A stretch of DNA of 36,275 bases from Paludibacteraceae bacterium (GCA_016280845.1 JAEEHO010000186.1:1-36275), one strand, 5' to 3'; counted from the stretch's first letter, positions 14,170-23,576 are shown. Numbers and translations are program-made. Notes: a model not told the origin generated them from the letters alone.

Positions 14170-14513
14170 GGCTCATTGATGAGTACATGGTGACATGCAC
14201 TTTCCTGAATAAGCAGGTCTTGCCTGATGGCTATGGCGGTACAAAGACCACCTACACCGAGGGTGCGACCTTCGAGGCGGCGATTTATATGCCACAGAGC
14301 ATTGAGACTAAGGTCGCCGAGAAACAGGGTGTCAAGGGCTTGTATCAGGTTGTGGTCGATAAGTCGCTAAGGCTTGAGTACCACGATGTGTTTCGGCGAT
14401 CTGATGGCACAATCTTTCGGGTCACAAGCAAAGATGAGCAGGCGACCCCCGGCTCATCAAGTCTCAATATGAGGGTGCTATCTGCCGAGGAATGGGAGTT
14501 GCCAAATGGATGA
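14166..14513 (+). CDS. Head closure (stopper) protein
   Basis: 115 residues from ATG 14166, chosen over ATG 14154 because TGGAGGAAG is well placed for it and it forms an ATGA overlap. The sequence, with DGYGGTKTTYTEGATFEAAIY and FRRSDGTIFRVTS, is the small beta-rich protein typical of SPP1 gp16-like stoppers. It should close the head after packaging. Confidence 0.78.
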   Translation: MRLIDEYMVTCTFLNKQVLPDGYGGTKTTYTEGATFEAAIYMPQSIETKVAEKQGVKGLYQVVVDKSLRLEYHDVFRRSDGTIFRVTSKDEQATPGSSSLNMRVLSAEEWELPNG

Positions 14514-14859
14514 GATCAGAGCATTGACATCATTTTGGAATAGTTTTGGCATGCCTGCCTATGACTCGAGCAGTGTGCCCGACTCGGCTGCCTTTCCTTA
14601 CATCACCTTTGATGTAGAGCGAGACTTTTTCGGGCAAGAGGTGATGCTGACTGCATCGGTGTGGTACAAGTCGACCTCTTGGGAGGGCATCGAGCAAACG
14701 GTCGAGGCGATCTCGCAGAAGATCGGCAGAGGCGGTGTGTGGCTCGAGTCAAAGATTTGGCTCAAAAAGGGCACACCCTTTGCTCAGCGAATCCCCGATG
14801 ATAATGACACCATCAGGCGATATATGCTAAATGTGACTGCCGAATATATGACGGCATAG
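14506..14859 (+). CDS. Tail completion (terminator) protein
   Basis: 117 residues. Landmarks: LTSFWNSFGMPAYDSSSVPD, FPYITFDVERDFFG and VWYKSTSWEGIEQTVEAISQ, matching the small proteins before the tail tube gene in this phage type. Probable tail terminator ring; based on sequence style and order. Confidence 0.78.
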   Translation: MDEIRALTSFWNSFGMPAYDSSSVPDSAAFPYITFDVERDFFGQEVMLTASVWYKSTSWEGIEQTVEAISQKIGRGGVWLESKIWLKKGTPFAQRIPDDNDTIRRYMLNVTAEYMTA

Positions 14860-14872
14860 GAGGCTAAAGATT

Positions 14873-15748
14873 ATGAAATATACAAAGATTCCTGAGAATA
14901 CCTTTTCTCAGTTACAGATGAATGCAGGTATCCTGTGCAAAGGGTTTGTCCCGGCGACAGGCACTGCATCAGACATTGTGGGTGCTACCACAGGCGGTAT
15001 CAACTTTACTGCAACACCCGAGTTTGCTGATTTCGGAGAAGACATCGATAATTGTCCTAAAAATACTCTCCAACTCAAGAGGATCACGTCTTGGGAGGCT
15101 AAACTCAGCGGCACTTTTGTTGTAGTATCGGCAGACCTTGCAAAGAGCTTGATTGGTGCGGCTGACATCGATGAGCAGGACGAGACCCACATCGTACCGA
15201 GAAACGACCTCGACACAAATGACTTTGATGACCTGTGGTGGATCGGCGACTATAGCAACCTCAATGGCGATGTCAATGGTGGCTTTTGTGCAGTGCATCT
15301 GATGAACGCTCTCTCGACTGGCGGTTTTCAGATCCAGTCGACCGACAAGGCAAAGGGTCAGTTCTCCTTTGAGTTTACAGGGCACTACTCGATGAATGCT
15401 CAGGACGAAGTACCTTTTGAGGTGTACATCAAAGACGGTGCACCCGAGACAGGCGACTATAAGATGTCTGTGACATCTGTCGAGGGCACTGAGGTTGGTG
15501 ACACGGCAATCTCTGTTGGGGCATCTGCAACGGCAAGCGAGTCATACAAGTATATGACAGGCTATGACCTGAGCATCCCGGCAAGAGGCACAATCTGTGC
15601 AGGCTCTGCATGGACGGATTGGGATGGTGATGATGACATCACTGCCGCAACAGGCATGGATATTGTGGTAGTCATTGTGACTACTGCCGATAACAAGTCA
15701 ACTCACGCAGGAAAGACTAAGGTCGTTGCGAGAGAGGATGGTGTGTAA
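14873..15748 (+). CDS. Major tail tube protein
   Basis: 291 residues, preceded by AGGAGGCTAAAG. It lies before the gpG/gpGT chaperones, as expected for the tube protein. The N-terminal two thirds (TGGINFTATPEFADFGEDIDNCP, LKRITSWEAKLSGTFV, DYSNLNGDVNGGFCAVHLMNA, KGQFSFEFTGHYS) are the tube fold. The last about 90 residues look like an added beta domain (MSVTSVEGTEVGDTAISVGAS, YDLSIPARGTICAGSAW) that may decorate the tail. Confidence 0.88.
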   Translation: MKYTKIPENTFSQLQMNAGILCKGFVPATGTASDIVGATTGGINFTATPEFADFGEDIDNCPKNTLQLKRITSWEAKLSGTFVVVSADLAKSLIGAADIDEQDETHIVPRNDLDTNDFDDLWWIGDYSNLNGDVNGGFCAVHLMNALSTGGFQIQSTDKAKGQFSFEFTGHYSMNAQDEVPFEVYIKDGAPETGDYKMSVTSVEGTEVGDTAISVGASATASESYKYMTGYDLSIPARGTICAGSAWTDWDGDDDITAATGMDIVVVIVTTADNKSTHAGKTKVVAREDGV

Positions 15749-16111
15749 ATGAAACTGTCTGAGTACAAAAATGAGCAAGCGATTGAGATCCTTGCAAAGT
15801 TACTGGGGCCGGTATCCAAGATCATGACGGATATCAAGGTCAAGAATCTCTTTGAGAAGGGTACGACCAAAATCGAGATGGCTCAGGTGCTACTCGAGAA
15901 TTACTCACATGAGATCATCGAGATCCTTGCGATTATCGATGGCATCCCGGTCGAGAAATATGAGGTCAATGTGTTTACACTGCCCAAAAAATTACTCGAG
16001 ATACTAAATGATGAGGAACTTTCAGATTTTTTCGAATTGCAGGGTCAGAATTTGGCTCAGACATCTTTTGGCTCTGCTATGGCGAATACAGAGGCAACAG
16101 AGGAAATGTAG
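15749..16111 (+). CDS. Tail assembly chaperone gpG
   Basis: 120 residues, start overlapping the tube stop (TAAATG). A helical protein (QAIEILAKLLGPVSKIM, KIEMAQVLLENYSHEIIEILAIIDGIPVEKYEV) of the tail-chaperone type that coats the tape measure. It includes the slippery heptamer T-TTT-TTC at 16027-16033, from which a longer gpGT product should arise. Confidence 0.87.
   Translation: MKLSEYKNEQAIEILAKLLGPVSKIMTDIKVKNLFEKGTTKIEMAQVLLENYSHEIIEILAIIDGIPVEKYEVNVFTLPKKLLEILNDEELSDFFELQGQNLAQTSFGSAMANTEATEEM
16027..16033 (+). promoter_or_regulatory. -1 frameshift site for gpGT
   Basis: T TTT TTC in the gpG frame (codons 16028-16033) is a canonical slippery heptamer. The -1 frame is open from 16033 to the TAG at 16327, giving a product of about 193 residues. 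Confidence 0.75.
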
Positions 16112-16329
16112 AAGCCTTCTTGCAGTATGTACTCAGTCGGATCAGGCAACATGAACAGGAGGTGGCTTATAAATTCTATATAAGCGACCTCCTTTTTTAT
16201 CAGGCGAGAGGAAAAACGCAAGAGCAAAGATATGCTGACCTTGTGTTTAATAGAAAAAAGGCTGACCCTCGCAGTGCAGATGAGATCGCTCTTGATGTGA
16301 TAAAGAGAGCAGGTCTGCATGTAGAATAG
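16033..16329 (+). CDS. Tail assembly chaperone gpT region (gpGT by -1 frameshift)
   Basis: 98 codons read after slippage in gpG. The body, GNVEAFLQYVLSRI then HEQEVAYKFYISDLLFYQARGK and QRYADLVFNRK, matches the T part of frameshifted tail chaperones. No ribosome site serves the only internal ATG (16120), which supports fusion rather than independent start. It lies immediately before the tape measure gene, as always in this arrangement. Confidence 0.82.
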   Translation, partial: RIAGSEFGSDIFWLCYGEYRGNRGNVEAFLQYVLSRIRQHEQEVAYKFYISDLLFYQARGKTQEQRYADLVFNRKKADPRSADEIALDVIKRAGLHVE

Positions 16330-16340
16330 GGAGGACATAT

Positions 16341-18188
16341 ATGTTTAATGCTTTTGATTTAATGGCAGTCTTGACTCTCGATTCGTCCCAGTACGATAAA
16401 GGGCTCGATGAGGCAGGCGAGAATGCCAAAGGCTTAGGCTCAAAGATCGGCGGTGCACTCAAGACTGTTGGCAAGGTGTCTGCCGGGGCGATTGCGGCAG
16501 GCGGTGCGGCGGTCGGTGCTCTCACAAAGTCGGCGGTCAGTGCATATGCTGACTATGAGCAGTTATCAGGCGGTGTCGAGACACTATTCAAGAGCAGTTC
16601 TGATGTGGTCATGCAATATGCTGAGAATGCATATAAGACTGCAGGTCTGTCGGCAAATGAGTACATGGAGACTGTCACAAGTTTCTCTGCATCTCTTTTG
16701 CAGTCGCTCAATGGCGATACCGCAAAAGCGGCTGAGACTGCCGACCTTGCCATCACCGACATGTCAGACAATGCCAATAAGATGGGCACATCGATGGAAT
16801 CCATCCAAAATGCCTACAATGGCTTTGCCAAACAAAACTTTACCATGCTTGATAACCTCAAGCTCGGTTATGGCGGTACAAAAGAAGAGATGGAGCGACT
16901 GCTCGCAGATGCCGAGAGGCTGAGCGGTCAAAAATTCGATGTATCGAATTATGCAGATATTGTCGAGGCGATCCATGTGGTACAGACCGAGATGGGTATC
17001 ACTGGCACAACTGCAAAAGAAGCCTCTGAGACCATCTCAGGCTCGCTCGGTATGACAAAATCAGCATGGACAAACCTTATTGCAGGTCTTGGCAATGGCA
17101 ATGCCGACTTAGGGAAATTGGTTGATGATTTTGTCGACAGTCTCGATAAACTCGGCGATAATATCTTCCCGATAATCGAAAAGGTGCTCGATGGTATCGG
17201 CAAATTGCTTGAAAAGTTTATACCAAAGATTGCAAACAAGTTGCCGGGATGGATACAAAAGATCTTCCCTAAACTACTAAATGCAGTCACAAAGTTGGTG
17301 GTGAGTTTGGCACAAAACCTGCCACAACTCATACAGACCTTGTTGCCACCTCTGCTCTCGGCACTCATTCAGGTCGGGGCGGCGATCATCCAAAACCTGC
17401 CTGCCATTTTAGGCAGTATATTTGAGGCTTTACTGACCACACTCTTTGAGTTGTTTGCATCACTTGGCGAAAACCTCGCAGAGCCTGTCACGGCACTGAT
17501 AGAGGGGCTTGTGGGCTTCTTCAGCGATGCATGGGATGCCATTGTCGGCATCTTCTCGGGTATCGGTGATTGGTTTGCAGGTCTATGGGAGAATGTCAAA
17601 GAGGTCTTTGCAGGTGTCGGCGAGTTTTTCTCGGGCATCTTCTCGGGTGCTTGGGATGCGATCACAGGGGTATTTTCTGCCATCGGTGATTGGTTTGGAG
17701 AGCGGTGGAAAGACATCAAAAAGGTCTTTTCAGGTATCACAGGCTTCTTCCGCACTGTTTTTGAGGGTGCAAGAGATGCGATCCGCACAGTTTGGAATGC
17801 GGTTATTAGCATAGTCAAAGCACCTGTAAATGCATTGATAGGGTTGCTGAATCTCTTTATCAGAGGTCTCAACAAGATCAAAGTACCCGACTGGGTCCCG
17901 GGCATCGGCGGCTATGGTATCCACATACCCGAGATACCCGAACTCGCTGAGGGCGGTATCCTTAAAAAGGGTCAACTCGGTCTCCTCGAGGGTAATGGCA
18001 CAGAGGCAGTTGTGCCCCTTGACCAAAACAAAAAATGGATCTCCTCGATTGTGGCAGAGATGCAGAAACAGGGTGGCGGCATGCATGGCGATATTGTCAT
18101 CCCGGTGAGCATCGGTCAGAGACGTATTGAGACCATAGTCATCGAGGCAAACAGGCTCAATAATTACAGATCAGGAGGCAGGTCATGA
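16341..18188 (+). CDS. Tape measure protein
   Basis: 615 residues behind AGGGAGG. A helical N-terminus (YDKGLDEAGENAKGLGSKIGG) precedes a TP901-type core with SLSANEYMETV-like GLSANEYMETVTSFSASLLQ. A hydrophobic central stretch follows (residues about 300-380). Next come tandem amphipathic repeats of the form FSDAWDAIVGIFSGIGDWF (three related units, about 393-480). The C-terminus (IPELAEGGILKKGQLGLLEGNGTEAVVPLD) is conserved in tape measures. Length sets the tail; at about 1.5 angstrom per residue this predicts a tail near 90 nm, confirming a siphovirus. It may also help DNA pass the membrane. Confidence 0.93.
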   Translation: MFNAFDLMAVLTLDSSQYDKGLDEAGENAKGLGSKIGGALKTVGKVSAGAIAAGGAAVGALTKSAVSAYADYEQLSGGVETLFKSSSDVVMQYAENAYKTAGLSANEYMETVTSFSASLLQSLNGDTAKAAETADLAITDMSDNANKMGTSMESIQNAYNGFAKQNFTMLDNLKLGYGGTKEEMERLLADAERLSGQKFDVSNYADIVEAIHVVQTEMGITGTTAKEASETISGSLGMTKSAWTNLIAGLGNGNADLGKLVDDFVDSLDKLGDNIFPIIEKVLDGIGKLLEKFIPKIANKLPGWIQKIFPKLLNAVTKLVVSLAQNLPQLIQTLLPPLLSALIQVGAAIIQNLPAILGSIFEALLTTLFELFASLGENLAEPVTALIEGLVGFFSDAWDAIVGIFSGIGDWFAGLWENVKEVFAGVGEFFSGIFSGAWDAITGVFSAIGDWFGERWKDIKKVFSGITGFFRTVFEGARDAIRTVWNAVISIVKAPVNALIGLLNLFIRGLNKIKVPDWVPGIGGYGIHIPEIPELAEGGILKKGQLGLLEGNGTEAVVPLDQNKKWISSIVAEMQKQGGGMHGDIVIPVSIGQRRIETIVIEANRLNNYRSGGRS

Positions 18189-18547
18189 TGAATGCTTTTA
18201 AGTTTAACAACACCCCTATTCTCAGGCCCCTGAGTTGGTCTGAGACCTCAAATGTCATCGAGTCGGTTAATACCTCTGAGAGTGGCACAGACATCATCAA
18301 TGTGGTGCGGTATGACAAACTCACGATTTCCTGTGAGTTTGGGTGTACTGATGCATGGGCAAAGACATTTAAGAGCTTTTCCCTTCTTGACAGTTTTACA
18401 CTGACAAGGTATGATGTTATTAGCGAGGCAGAAGAGTCGAGGACAGTGCGGATGCGGAATTACTCACAGTCGCTCATCAAAGACTCTGAGAAGATAACAG
18501 TTTCAAATGGTCTTTACAATATCACTTTTGATTTGGAGGAGATCTGA
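18185..18547 (+). CDS. Distal-tail-type minor protein
   Basis: 120 residues, start overlapping the tape measure stop, with AGGAGGCAGG upstream (ATG 18185 or 18188). Contains FKFNNTPILRPLSWSETSNVIE and YNITFDLEEI. Position between tape measure and hub protein suggests a short distal tail or tail-tip adaptor. No firm family match by eye. Confidence 0.7.
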   Translation: MMNAFKFNNTPILRPLSWSETSNVIESVNTSESGTDIINVVRYDKLTISCEFGCTDAWAKTFKSFSLLDSFTLTRYDVISEAEESRTVRMRNYSQSLIKDSEKITVSNGLYNITFDLEEI

Positions 18548-20337
18548 TGTATAATGTATCACAGGCATACAAGGCGGCACTGGCTGCCCCAGTGCACCGA
18601 TACAAATTAAGAGGGACGATTCGAGACATCGACTTTTCTGAGGCTGATGTCTTGCAATCGTCCCTCACTATTACCAACAAATGCTCGAATGATGGTGAGG
18701 TCGAGATTGGCGGTATCTATGCGGCAGAGATGCATGTCACCTTTGTAAACGACCTCGGCATGTCGAGGTATAGTTGGGTAGGCTCAGAGATCACCCTTGA
18801 AGAGGGTCTGCATATCGGGGCCGGTACTTATGAGTATGTGCCCTGTGGCTCTTATTTGGTCACAGAGGCGAATTATACCTCTGAGGGTATAGTTGTTACT
18901 GCTTTTGATAAAAGCTCGAATCTCGATGCTACAATGAGTTTTGCGACCATCTCAGGCACTGCCTATGAGATCATGTCACTTGTATGTGATGAGGTCGACC
19001 TCGAGTTGGCAAACACCGACTTTAGTGACTTTGTAAATGCCGAGGTTATTTGGACTTTACCCGAGCAAAACGACCTCAAGTCATACAGAGACCTTGCAGG
19101 GGCCATCGCACAGGCTCTGTGTGGGTTTTTTACTATCAATCGTGATGGCTGCCTCGAGCTTCGCATGTATGGCAGTACCGAGGTTGATACCATCGACCCG
19201 GGGCATCGCTTTGAGGGTGGCAGTTTCTCAGACTTTGTGACCCATTATGACTCAATCTCTTATACTGATTCCGATGGCTCAGTGCATATCTATACTGCAT
19301 CGGGTGCAGACAGGGGTCTGATGTATGAGGCAGGCAAGAACTATCTCATGTTTGGTCAGGAAGAGGCGAGACAGGCGGTCGCAGATACCCTTGCAGAGAT
19401 CCATTTTGTACCATTCTCGGTCGGCTTGGCAGGCACAATCGCCTATGATCTTGGCGACCCTCTGAAATTTACAAACGGTCTTGCAGACGGCACAAAACTC
19501 TCTTGCATCATGCAGTATGACTGGGTGTATAATGCCTCTTATACTGCCGAGGGTTTCGGTAAAAACCCGGCTCTGTATGGGGCACAATCCTCAGAGCAGA
19601 GGCAACTCGAGCAAGTGGCACAGAGCACTGTGGGCAAGGGCATTGTCTTTTACCCTCTGACAAACGGTCGGCAGGTCACCATCCGAGATGGTGCGACCAA
19701 GAAAAGCATTTTCAGTATCGCTTTTGCGACTACTGACACCACCAATGTCATGCTTGAGGGTCAGGCGGTTGTACAAGTGCCTGAGGCTGAGACCGAGGAA
19801 GAGTTTGAAAAGGTCATTGCAAAACTGACCTACACCCTCGATGGTGAAGAGATCACCACTATACACCCGACATGGACATGGTCAGAGACTGGCAAGCACA
19901 CAGTCACCTTTATCTACCCGACCTATGTCGAGGAAAGGCAGATACATCGGTTCTCGGTGGCTCTCGAGGCAGATGGCTCAGACCTGACCATTGATGCCGG
20001 GGACATTCGGGCGGTCGTTTGGGGTCAGAATTTGGCGGCACAGACGGCATGGGACGGCACTCTTGTCTTTGATGATGAGGTTTCCTCACTCAATATCGGT
20101 GGTACACCTATCACCCTCACAAGCATCTCAGGCTCTATCACTGCCATGGCATTGCAGTTGCCGAGCGGTGCAGAGGTCATCGATACTGTCGGCATGATCG
20201 ATGTCGGCGATGGTATCAGCCTGATGCCTCTCATTGACTCTGTGGGCTTTGGTAAACTCGTTCGAAGGAATACTTGGGGTTATTACCTCGATAACAACTT
20301 TACATGGGCAACCATGCAAGATGAATATATTTGGTAG
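18547..20337 (+). CDS. Tail hub / tail-associated (Tal-like) baseplate protein
   Basis: 596 residues. The N-terminal about 380 residues resemble the tail hub ring (VSQAYKAALAAPVHRYKLRGTIRDIDFSE; SSLTITNKCS; LGMSRYSWVGSEITL; SVGLAGTIAYDLGDPLKFTNG; CIMQYDWVYNASYTAEGFGKN). The remainder is beta-rich and may carry a carbohydrate-binding or fibre-attachment part (GEEITTIHPTWTWSETGKHTV; WDGTLVFDDEVSSLNIGG). No lysozyme motif is seen. Overlaps the previous gene by one base. Confidence 0.8.
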   Translation: MYNVSQAYKAALAAPVHRYKLRGTIRDIDFSEADVLQSSLTITNKCSNDGEVEIGGIYAAEMHVTFVNDLGMSRYSWVGSEITLEEGLHIGAGTYEYVPCGSYLVTEANYTSEGIVVTAFDKSSNLDATMSFATISGTAYEIMSLVCDEVDLELANTDFSDFVNAEVIWTLPEQNDLKSYRDLAGAIAQALCGFFTINRDGCLELRMYGSTEVDTIDPGHRFEGGSFSDFVTHYDSISYTDSDGSVHIYTASGADRGLMYEAGKNYLMFGQEEARQAVADTLAEIHFVPFSVGLAGTIAYDLGDPLKFTNGLADGTKLSCIMQYDWVYNASYTAEGFGKNPALYGAQSSEQRQLEQVAQSTVGKGIVFYPLTNGRQVTIRDGATKKSIFSIAFATTDTTNVMLEGQAVVQVPEAETEEEFEKVIAKLTYTLDGEEITTIHPTWTWSETGKHTVTFIYPTYVEERQIHRFSVALEADGSDLTIDAGDIRAVVWGQNLAAQTAWDGTLVFDDEVSSLNIGGTPITLTSISGSITAMALQLPSGAEVIDTVGMIDVGDGISLMPLIDSVGFGKLVRRNTWGYYLDNNFTWATMQDEYIW

Positions 20338-20348
20338 GAGGTTAAACT

Positions 20349-21065
20349 ATGGCAGACCATACAAGTCATTATAACTTGACAAAGCCTGTATACGGCGAGA
20401 CAGTAGATGTGCAAGACATCAATGGAAATATGGATACTCTTGATGCCATTATCTATGATGCAGATCAGTATGCACAGAGCCGGGTGTCAGATGCCTATGA
20501 TGCCACCCAGTCTTATGCGGTCGGCGATTTCTGCATTCATGAAAATGAGTTGTACAAGTGCATCACTGCAACGACAGGCACATGGGATAGCACTGCATGG
20601 GCATTGACCAATATCGCTCAGGCTTTCGAGCCAAAGCGTACATGGCGACTTTTTGAGACGCTCACAGCCGATGGCACAAGCGGTCGTATCGAGAGCATTT
20701 TGCCACCAAAATGCACAGGAGTGATTATGAAATACCATCTGACTGCAAGTGCTACCGACTCGGCAGGGTTTCACTCAGTCAAGTTTGTCAATGAGAGCGG
20801 TCGACTGACTTTCAACTATTTGACTGCGATTGTTACAAATGCAGATAGATATGGCGAGGCTCGTATTATTGCAGATGGCAATTTTTGGCAGGCAGAATTC
20901 ACATCAGCAGGGACAAATGCAACATCAACATTGACTGAATATTCGAGACAAAATGCATTCAAAATCACAGATGCTTTTCTTGAGAATATACGATTTGACA
21001 CGACAGGCACACCATCGGTCAATATCCCGAGCGGCTCGACCTTTGAAATCTATGTCAGACAGTGA
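20349..21065 (+). CDS. Tail fibre / carbohydrate-binding protein
   Basis: 238 residues behind AGGAGGTTAAAC. The opening HYNLTKPVYGETVDVQDINGNMDTLD is common to phage tail fibres. Residues about 52-85 form a chitin-binding-like CBM5/12 module (SYAVGDFCIHENELYKC...TWDSTAWAL). The rest is beta-rich. Likely part of the host-binding apparatus. Confidence 0.8.
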   Translation: MADHTSHYNLTKPVYGETVDVQDINGNMDTLDAIIYDADQYAQSRVSDAYDATQSYAVGDFCIHENELYKCITATTGTWDSTAWALTNIAQAFEPKRTWRLFETLTADGTSGRIESILPPKCTGVIMKYHLTASATDSAGFHSVKFVNESGRLTFNYLTAIVTNADRYGEARIIADGNFWQAEFTSAGTNATSTLTEYSRQNAFKITDAFLENIRFDTTGTPSVNIPSGSTFEIYVRQ

Positions 21066-21078
21066 GGAGGTTAAAGAT

Positions 21079-22524
21079 ATGAGATTAAAAGGTACAACAA
21101 AGATCGAACTCACAAACGTGAGGACAGGCAAAAAAGAGACCTATAAGCATGAAAACTTTGTCACCGAGTTTGCGGCAGAGTATTTCAGAGAGTGTGGGGC
21201 ACTCAATACTAACCCGGTCGGCAACCTAAATGACACATACCCTCTTGATACTCTTTTCGGGGGTATCATGCTTTTTGATACACCGATTGATGCTGAGAGC
21301 GATGATACAGGCAGATATACCTCACCGATATACTGCCCTGCAGGTGTCAAGATGACTGCAAATGCATCTTCGGATTTTGCAGGCAATAGCAGTGCAACAG
21401 AGCTTGGGCAGTACAATGCCTCTGAGAGTTATGCCAATGACCATGAACGCTCATATGTCTATGACTGGGATACAAATGAGGGCAATGGCGAGATAGGTTG
21501 TGTGTGCCTGACATCGCAGATCGGAGGCTATATCGGGGCAGGTAATGCCACAAGCGAGACCTTTGACAATACCTCAAAGAATGTCAATCTGTTTGACCTT
21601 AGAGGCACAAACCCTACCAACCGCACACTGACCACTACTGCAAGGGATCGCCTTGCGACTATGAGTGTGAGCAGAGGTCAGGTGGCACTACTCGAGGATT
21701 CCCCTGCAACAAGTTTCACCAATGGTCGGGTGGTCATCAAGTGGTATGATGCACCGATTTCTAAACTCAATCCCTTTATCTCAAAGCTCGCTTTTAATGA
21801 TGCGGCGATGACTCCGAGAGCGACTCAGACCATCAATATCACCCCTCATGTGGTATCGGCGGCAAGAGTGCTCGGCGGCCCGGGGTATATATTACTTGTG
21901 GGCAGTAACACAGGCAACACCTCGACAGGCTCGGTGGTATATGCCACTCAGATCGATGCACAGGGCAATGTGACTGAAAAGGTATACAATATCGCATCAA
22001 CGACAAACAGTATACCTCTTTCAGGGTACTACCCGATGTGCGGTAAAATCATGCTCGATAATGCACTCTATTTGGGGTACAAAAACACTGTATCATGGAC
22101 AAGTTACTGTGTGCATTCTTATATCCCCACAAACGGTGTCACAAAGGATATCTCCTATGCATCGGGAATGGCACAAGGTCGGGCACTCAATGCACTTTTT
22201 GGGGTGTATGGCGGCAGAATCCAATTAAGTGATACCGCATACTATGATCCTGTGCTCGATAAGGTGCTTTTAACCAACTCAAAGCAATTAACTATCTCAC
22301 AAGCCAACAGTGGTGCATATACAGTGCCCTGCTTTGATTCGTATCACATTTACAACCCCTCGAGCGACAGGGTAACGGCTTCACAGTATCCGACCATCAG
22401 TTCTCTCGGTATGTGGCGAATGCCTTGCAACTGGCTGAGCACCATCAACAACCTTGATGCCACGGTCGAAAAGACTGCTGATAAAACCATGAAAGTGACC
22501 TACACACTCACCCTGCAGGACTAA
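21079..22524 (+). CDS. Receptor-binding tail protein (probable)
   Basis: 481 residues from ATG 21079 behind GAGGAGG. The N-terminus MRLKGTTKIELTNVRTGKKE...ENFVTEF is the usual attachment segment of Clostridia phage tail proteins. The long beta-rich body contains variable Ser/Thr/Asn-rich loops. It is the last structural tail gene before lysis, the normal site of the receptor-binding protein. No reverse transcriptase or variable-repeat pair is present. Confidence 0.75.
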   Translation: MRLKGTTKIELTNVRTGKKETYKHENFVTEFAAEYFRECGALNTNPVGNLNDTYPLDTLFGGIMLFDTPIDAESDDTGRYTSPIYCPAGVKMTANASSDFAGNSSATELGQYNASESYANDHERSYVYDWDTNEGNGEIGCVCLTSQIGGYIGAGNATSETFDNTSKNVNLFDLRGTNPTNRTLTTTARDRLATMSVSRGQVALLEDSPATSFTNGRVVIKWYDAPISKLNPFISKLAFNDAAMTPRATQTINITPHVVSAARVLGGPGYILLVGSNTGNTSTGSVVYATQIDAQGNVTEKVYNIASTTNSIPLSGYYPMCGKIMLDNALYLGYKNTVSWTSYCVHSYIPTNGVTKDISYASGMAQGRALNALFGVYGGRIQLSDTAYYDPVLDKVLLTNSKQLTISQANSGAYTVPCFDSYHIYNPSSDRVTASQYPTISSLGMWRMPCNWLSTINNLDATVEKTADKTMKVTYTLTLQD

Positions 22525-22537
22525 GGGGGTGAGTGGT

Positions 22538-22783
22538 ATGGAAAGTGTAATAGTGGCTATTATCTCGGGGGCATCGGCTCTGATTGTGTCTGTAGTCACC
22601 AACCTCATGTCGGCATCCTCTACCCGAAAACTGCTCGAGTATCGCATGCTACAGATGGAGAGCAAGGTCGACAAGATCGAGACCAAGGTTGACAAACACA
22701 ATGAGGTGCAGGACAGGGTCATGCTCCTCGAGTATGATCTCAAAAATATAAAAGAACGATTGAAAGGAGATGACGGCAAATGA
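22538..22783 (+). CDS. XhlA-like membrane/coiled-coil protein
   Basis: 81 residues from ATG 22538 (GTG 22529 is too close to AGGGGGTGA). An N-terminal hydrophobic segment (VIVAIISGASALIVSVVT) is followed by a coiled coil with repeated KVDKIETKVDKH. This matches the XhlA-type helper that acts with a holin in lysis. The stop overlaps the holin start. Confidence 0.8.
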   Translation: MESVIVAIISGASALIVSVVTNLMSASSTRKLLEYRMLQMESKVDKIETKVDKHNEVQDRVMLLEYDLKNIKERLKGDDGK

Positions 22784-23001
22784 GCAACAAGACCTATGAT
22801 GTACTAAAATTTGTGGCACTCATTGCAACACCGATTATCACATTCCTCTGTGCGATTGTCTCGATTTGGGGCATCCCTTATGGTCAGCAGATCACTGCCA
22901 CACTGGCTGCCCTTGATACCCTCATCGGGGCCATTGTAGTGATTGCAAAGACCCAGTATGACAAGGCACAAAAGGCAGGTGATGGTGATGCAGTACAATG
23001 A
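22780..23001 (+). CDS. Holin (phi LC3-like)
   Basis: 73 residues with two membrane segments (VALIATPIITFLCAIVSIWG and a second near 45-60, LDTLIGAIVVIA) separated by a short PYGQQ turn, and the opening NKTYDVLKFVAL. This is the phi-LC3/Phage_holin_1 pattern. It permeabilises the membrane so the downstream lysin can reach the wall. Confidence 0.88.
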   Translation: MSNKTYDVLKFVALIATPIITFLCAIVSIWGIPYGQQITATLAALDTLIGAIVVIAKTQYDKAQKAGDGDAVQ

Positions 23002-23545
23002 CGGAGCAAGCCACTGGGCATTCATCAAGGCAAATTTTTATCACCGAGATGACCAAGGCAACAAGTATCTGACCTATGAGGATGTCATCAAGCGAGCCAT
23101 GCAGATGTATGTGCACCGGGATTGGTATGCCTATCTGTATGGGTGTGATGGTCAGGTCTGCAATGATGCCCTTGTGGATCGTCAGGTCGCCAAGTACCCC
23201 TCACATTTCAAGGGCAAAGATATACAGGCGATCAAAGACTATTCTCGGGGCAAGGTCGTTTTCGACTGCTCGGGGTTTGTGCATAGCATCTATGATGCAC
23301 CCGACAAAAATGCGGCAGGCATCATCGGCGACTGTGAGAATGTGACCTCAGACCTTGCAAGCGGTGTCGAGGCATCGGTACTCTACAAAAAGGGGCACAT
23401 CGGGCAGGATGTCGGGCATGGGTGCTTTATACACATTGCATCCGAGTTGCAGACCTTCAGACTCGAGGTCATAAGGGAGTACAACTGGCAAAAGTCGGGC
23501 ATGTGGATCAAATATTGCGACTATTCAGGTGCGACAAACGATTGA
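22988..23545 (+). CDS. Endolysin, NlpC/P60-type peptidase
   Basis: 185 residues from ATG 22988 with AGGTGATGG upstream. The catalytic cysteine is in FDCSGF (C94) and the probable histidine in GHGCFIH (H144), the NlpC/P60 order. It cleaves peptide links in peptidoglycan. There is no signal peptide, so export depends on the holin. The holin overlap shows a lysis cassette. No separate wall-binding domain is obvious. Confidence 0.88.
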   Translation: MQYNDGASHWAFIKANFYHRDDQGNKYLTYEDVIKRAMQMYVHRDWYAYLYGCDGQVCNDALVDRQVAKYPSHFKGKDIQAIKDYSRGKVVFDCSGFVHSIYDAPDKNAAGIIGDCENVTSDLASGVEASVLYKKGHIGQDVGHGCFIHIASELQTFRLEVIREYNWQKSGMWIKYCDYSGATND

Positions 23546-23570
23546 CACCGGCCCCAAGATATGCTATACT
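23542..23570 (+). promoter_or_regulatory. Promoter P1 of the small RNA region
   Basis: TTGACA (23542-23547), a 17-bp spacer and TATACT (23565-23570). The -35 begins in the stop codon of the endolysin gene. From 23556 to 23577 it is identical over 22 bp to promoter P2 (23671-23692). Confidence 0.85.
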
Positions 23571-23576
23571 GCTCTT

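Noticed and set aside
17509..17760. DNA-level tandem repeats in the tape measure gene
   Set aside because: They encode the usual amphipathic repeats of tape measure proteins and need no separate explanation.
21079..22524. Diversity-generating retroelement acting on the receptor-binding gene
   Set aside because: No reverse transcriptase, accessory gene or template/variable repeat pair was found.
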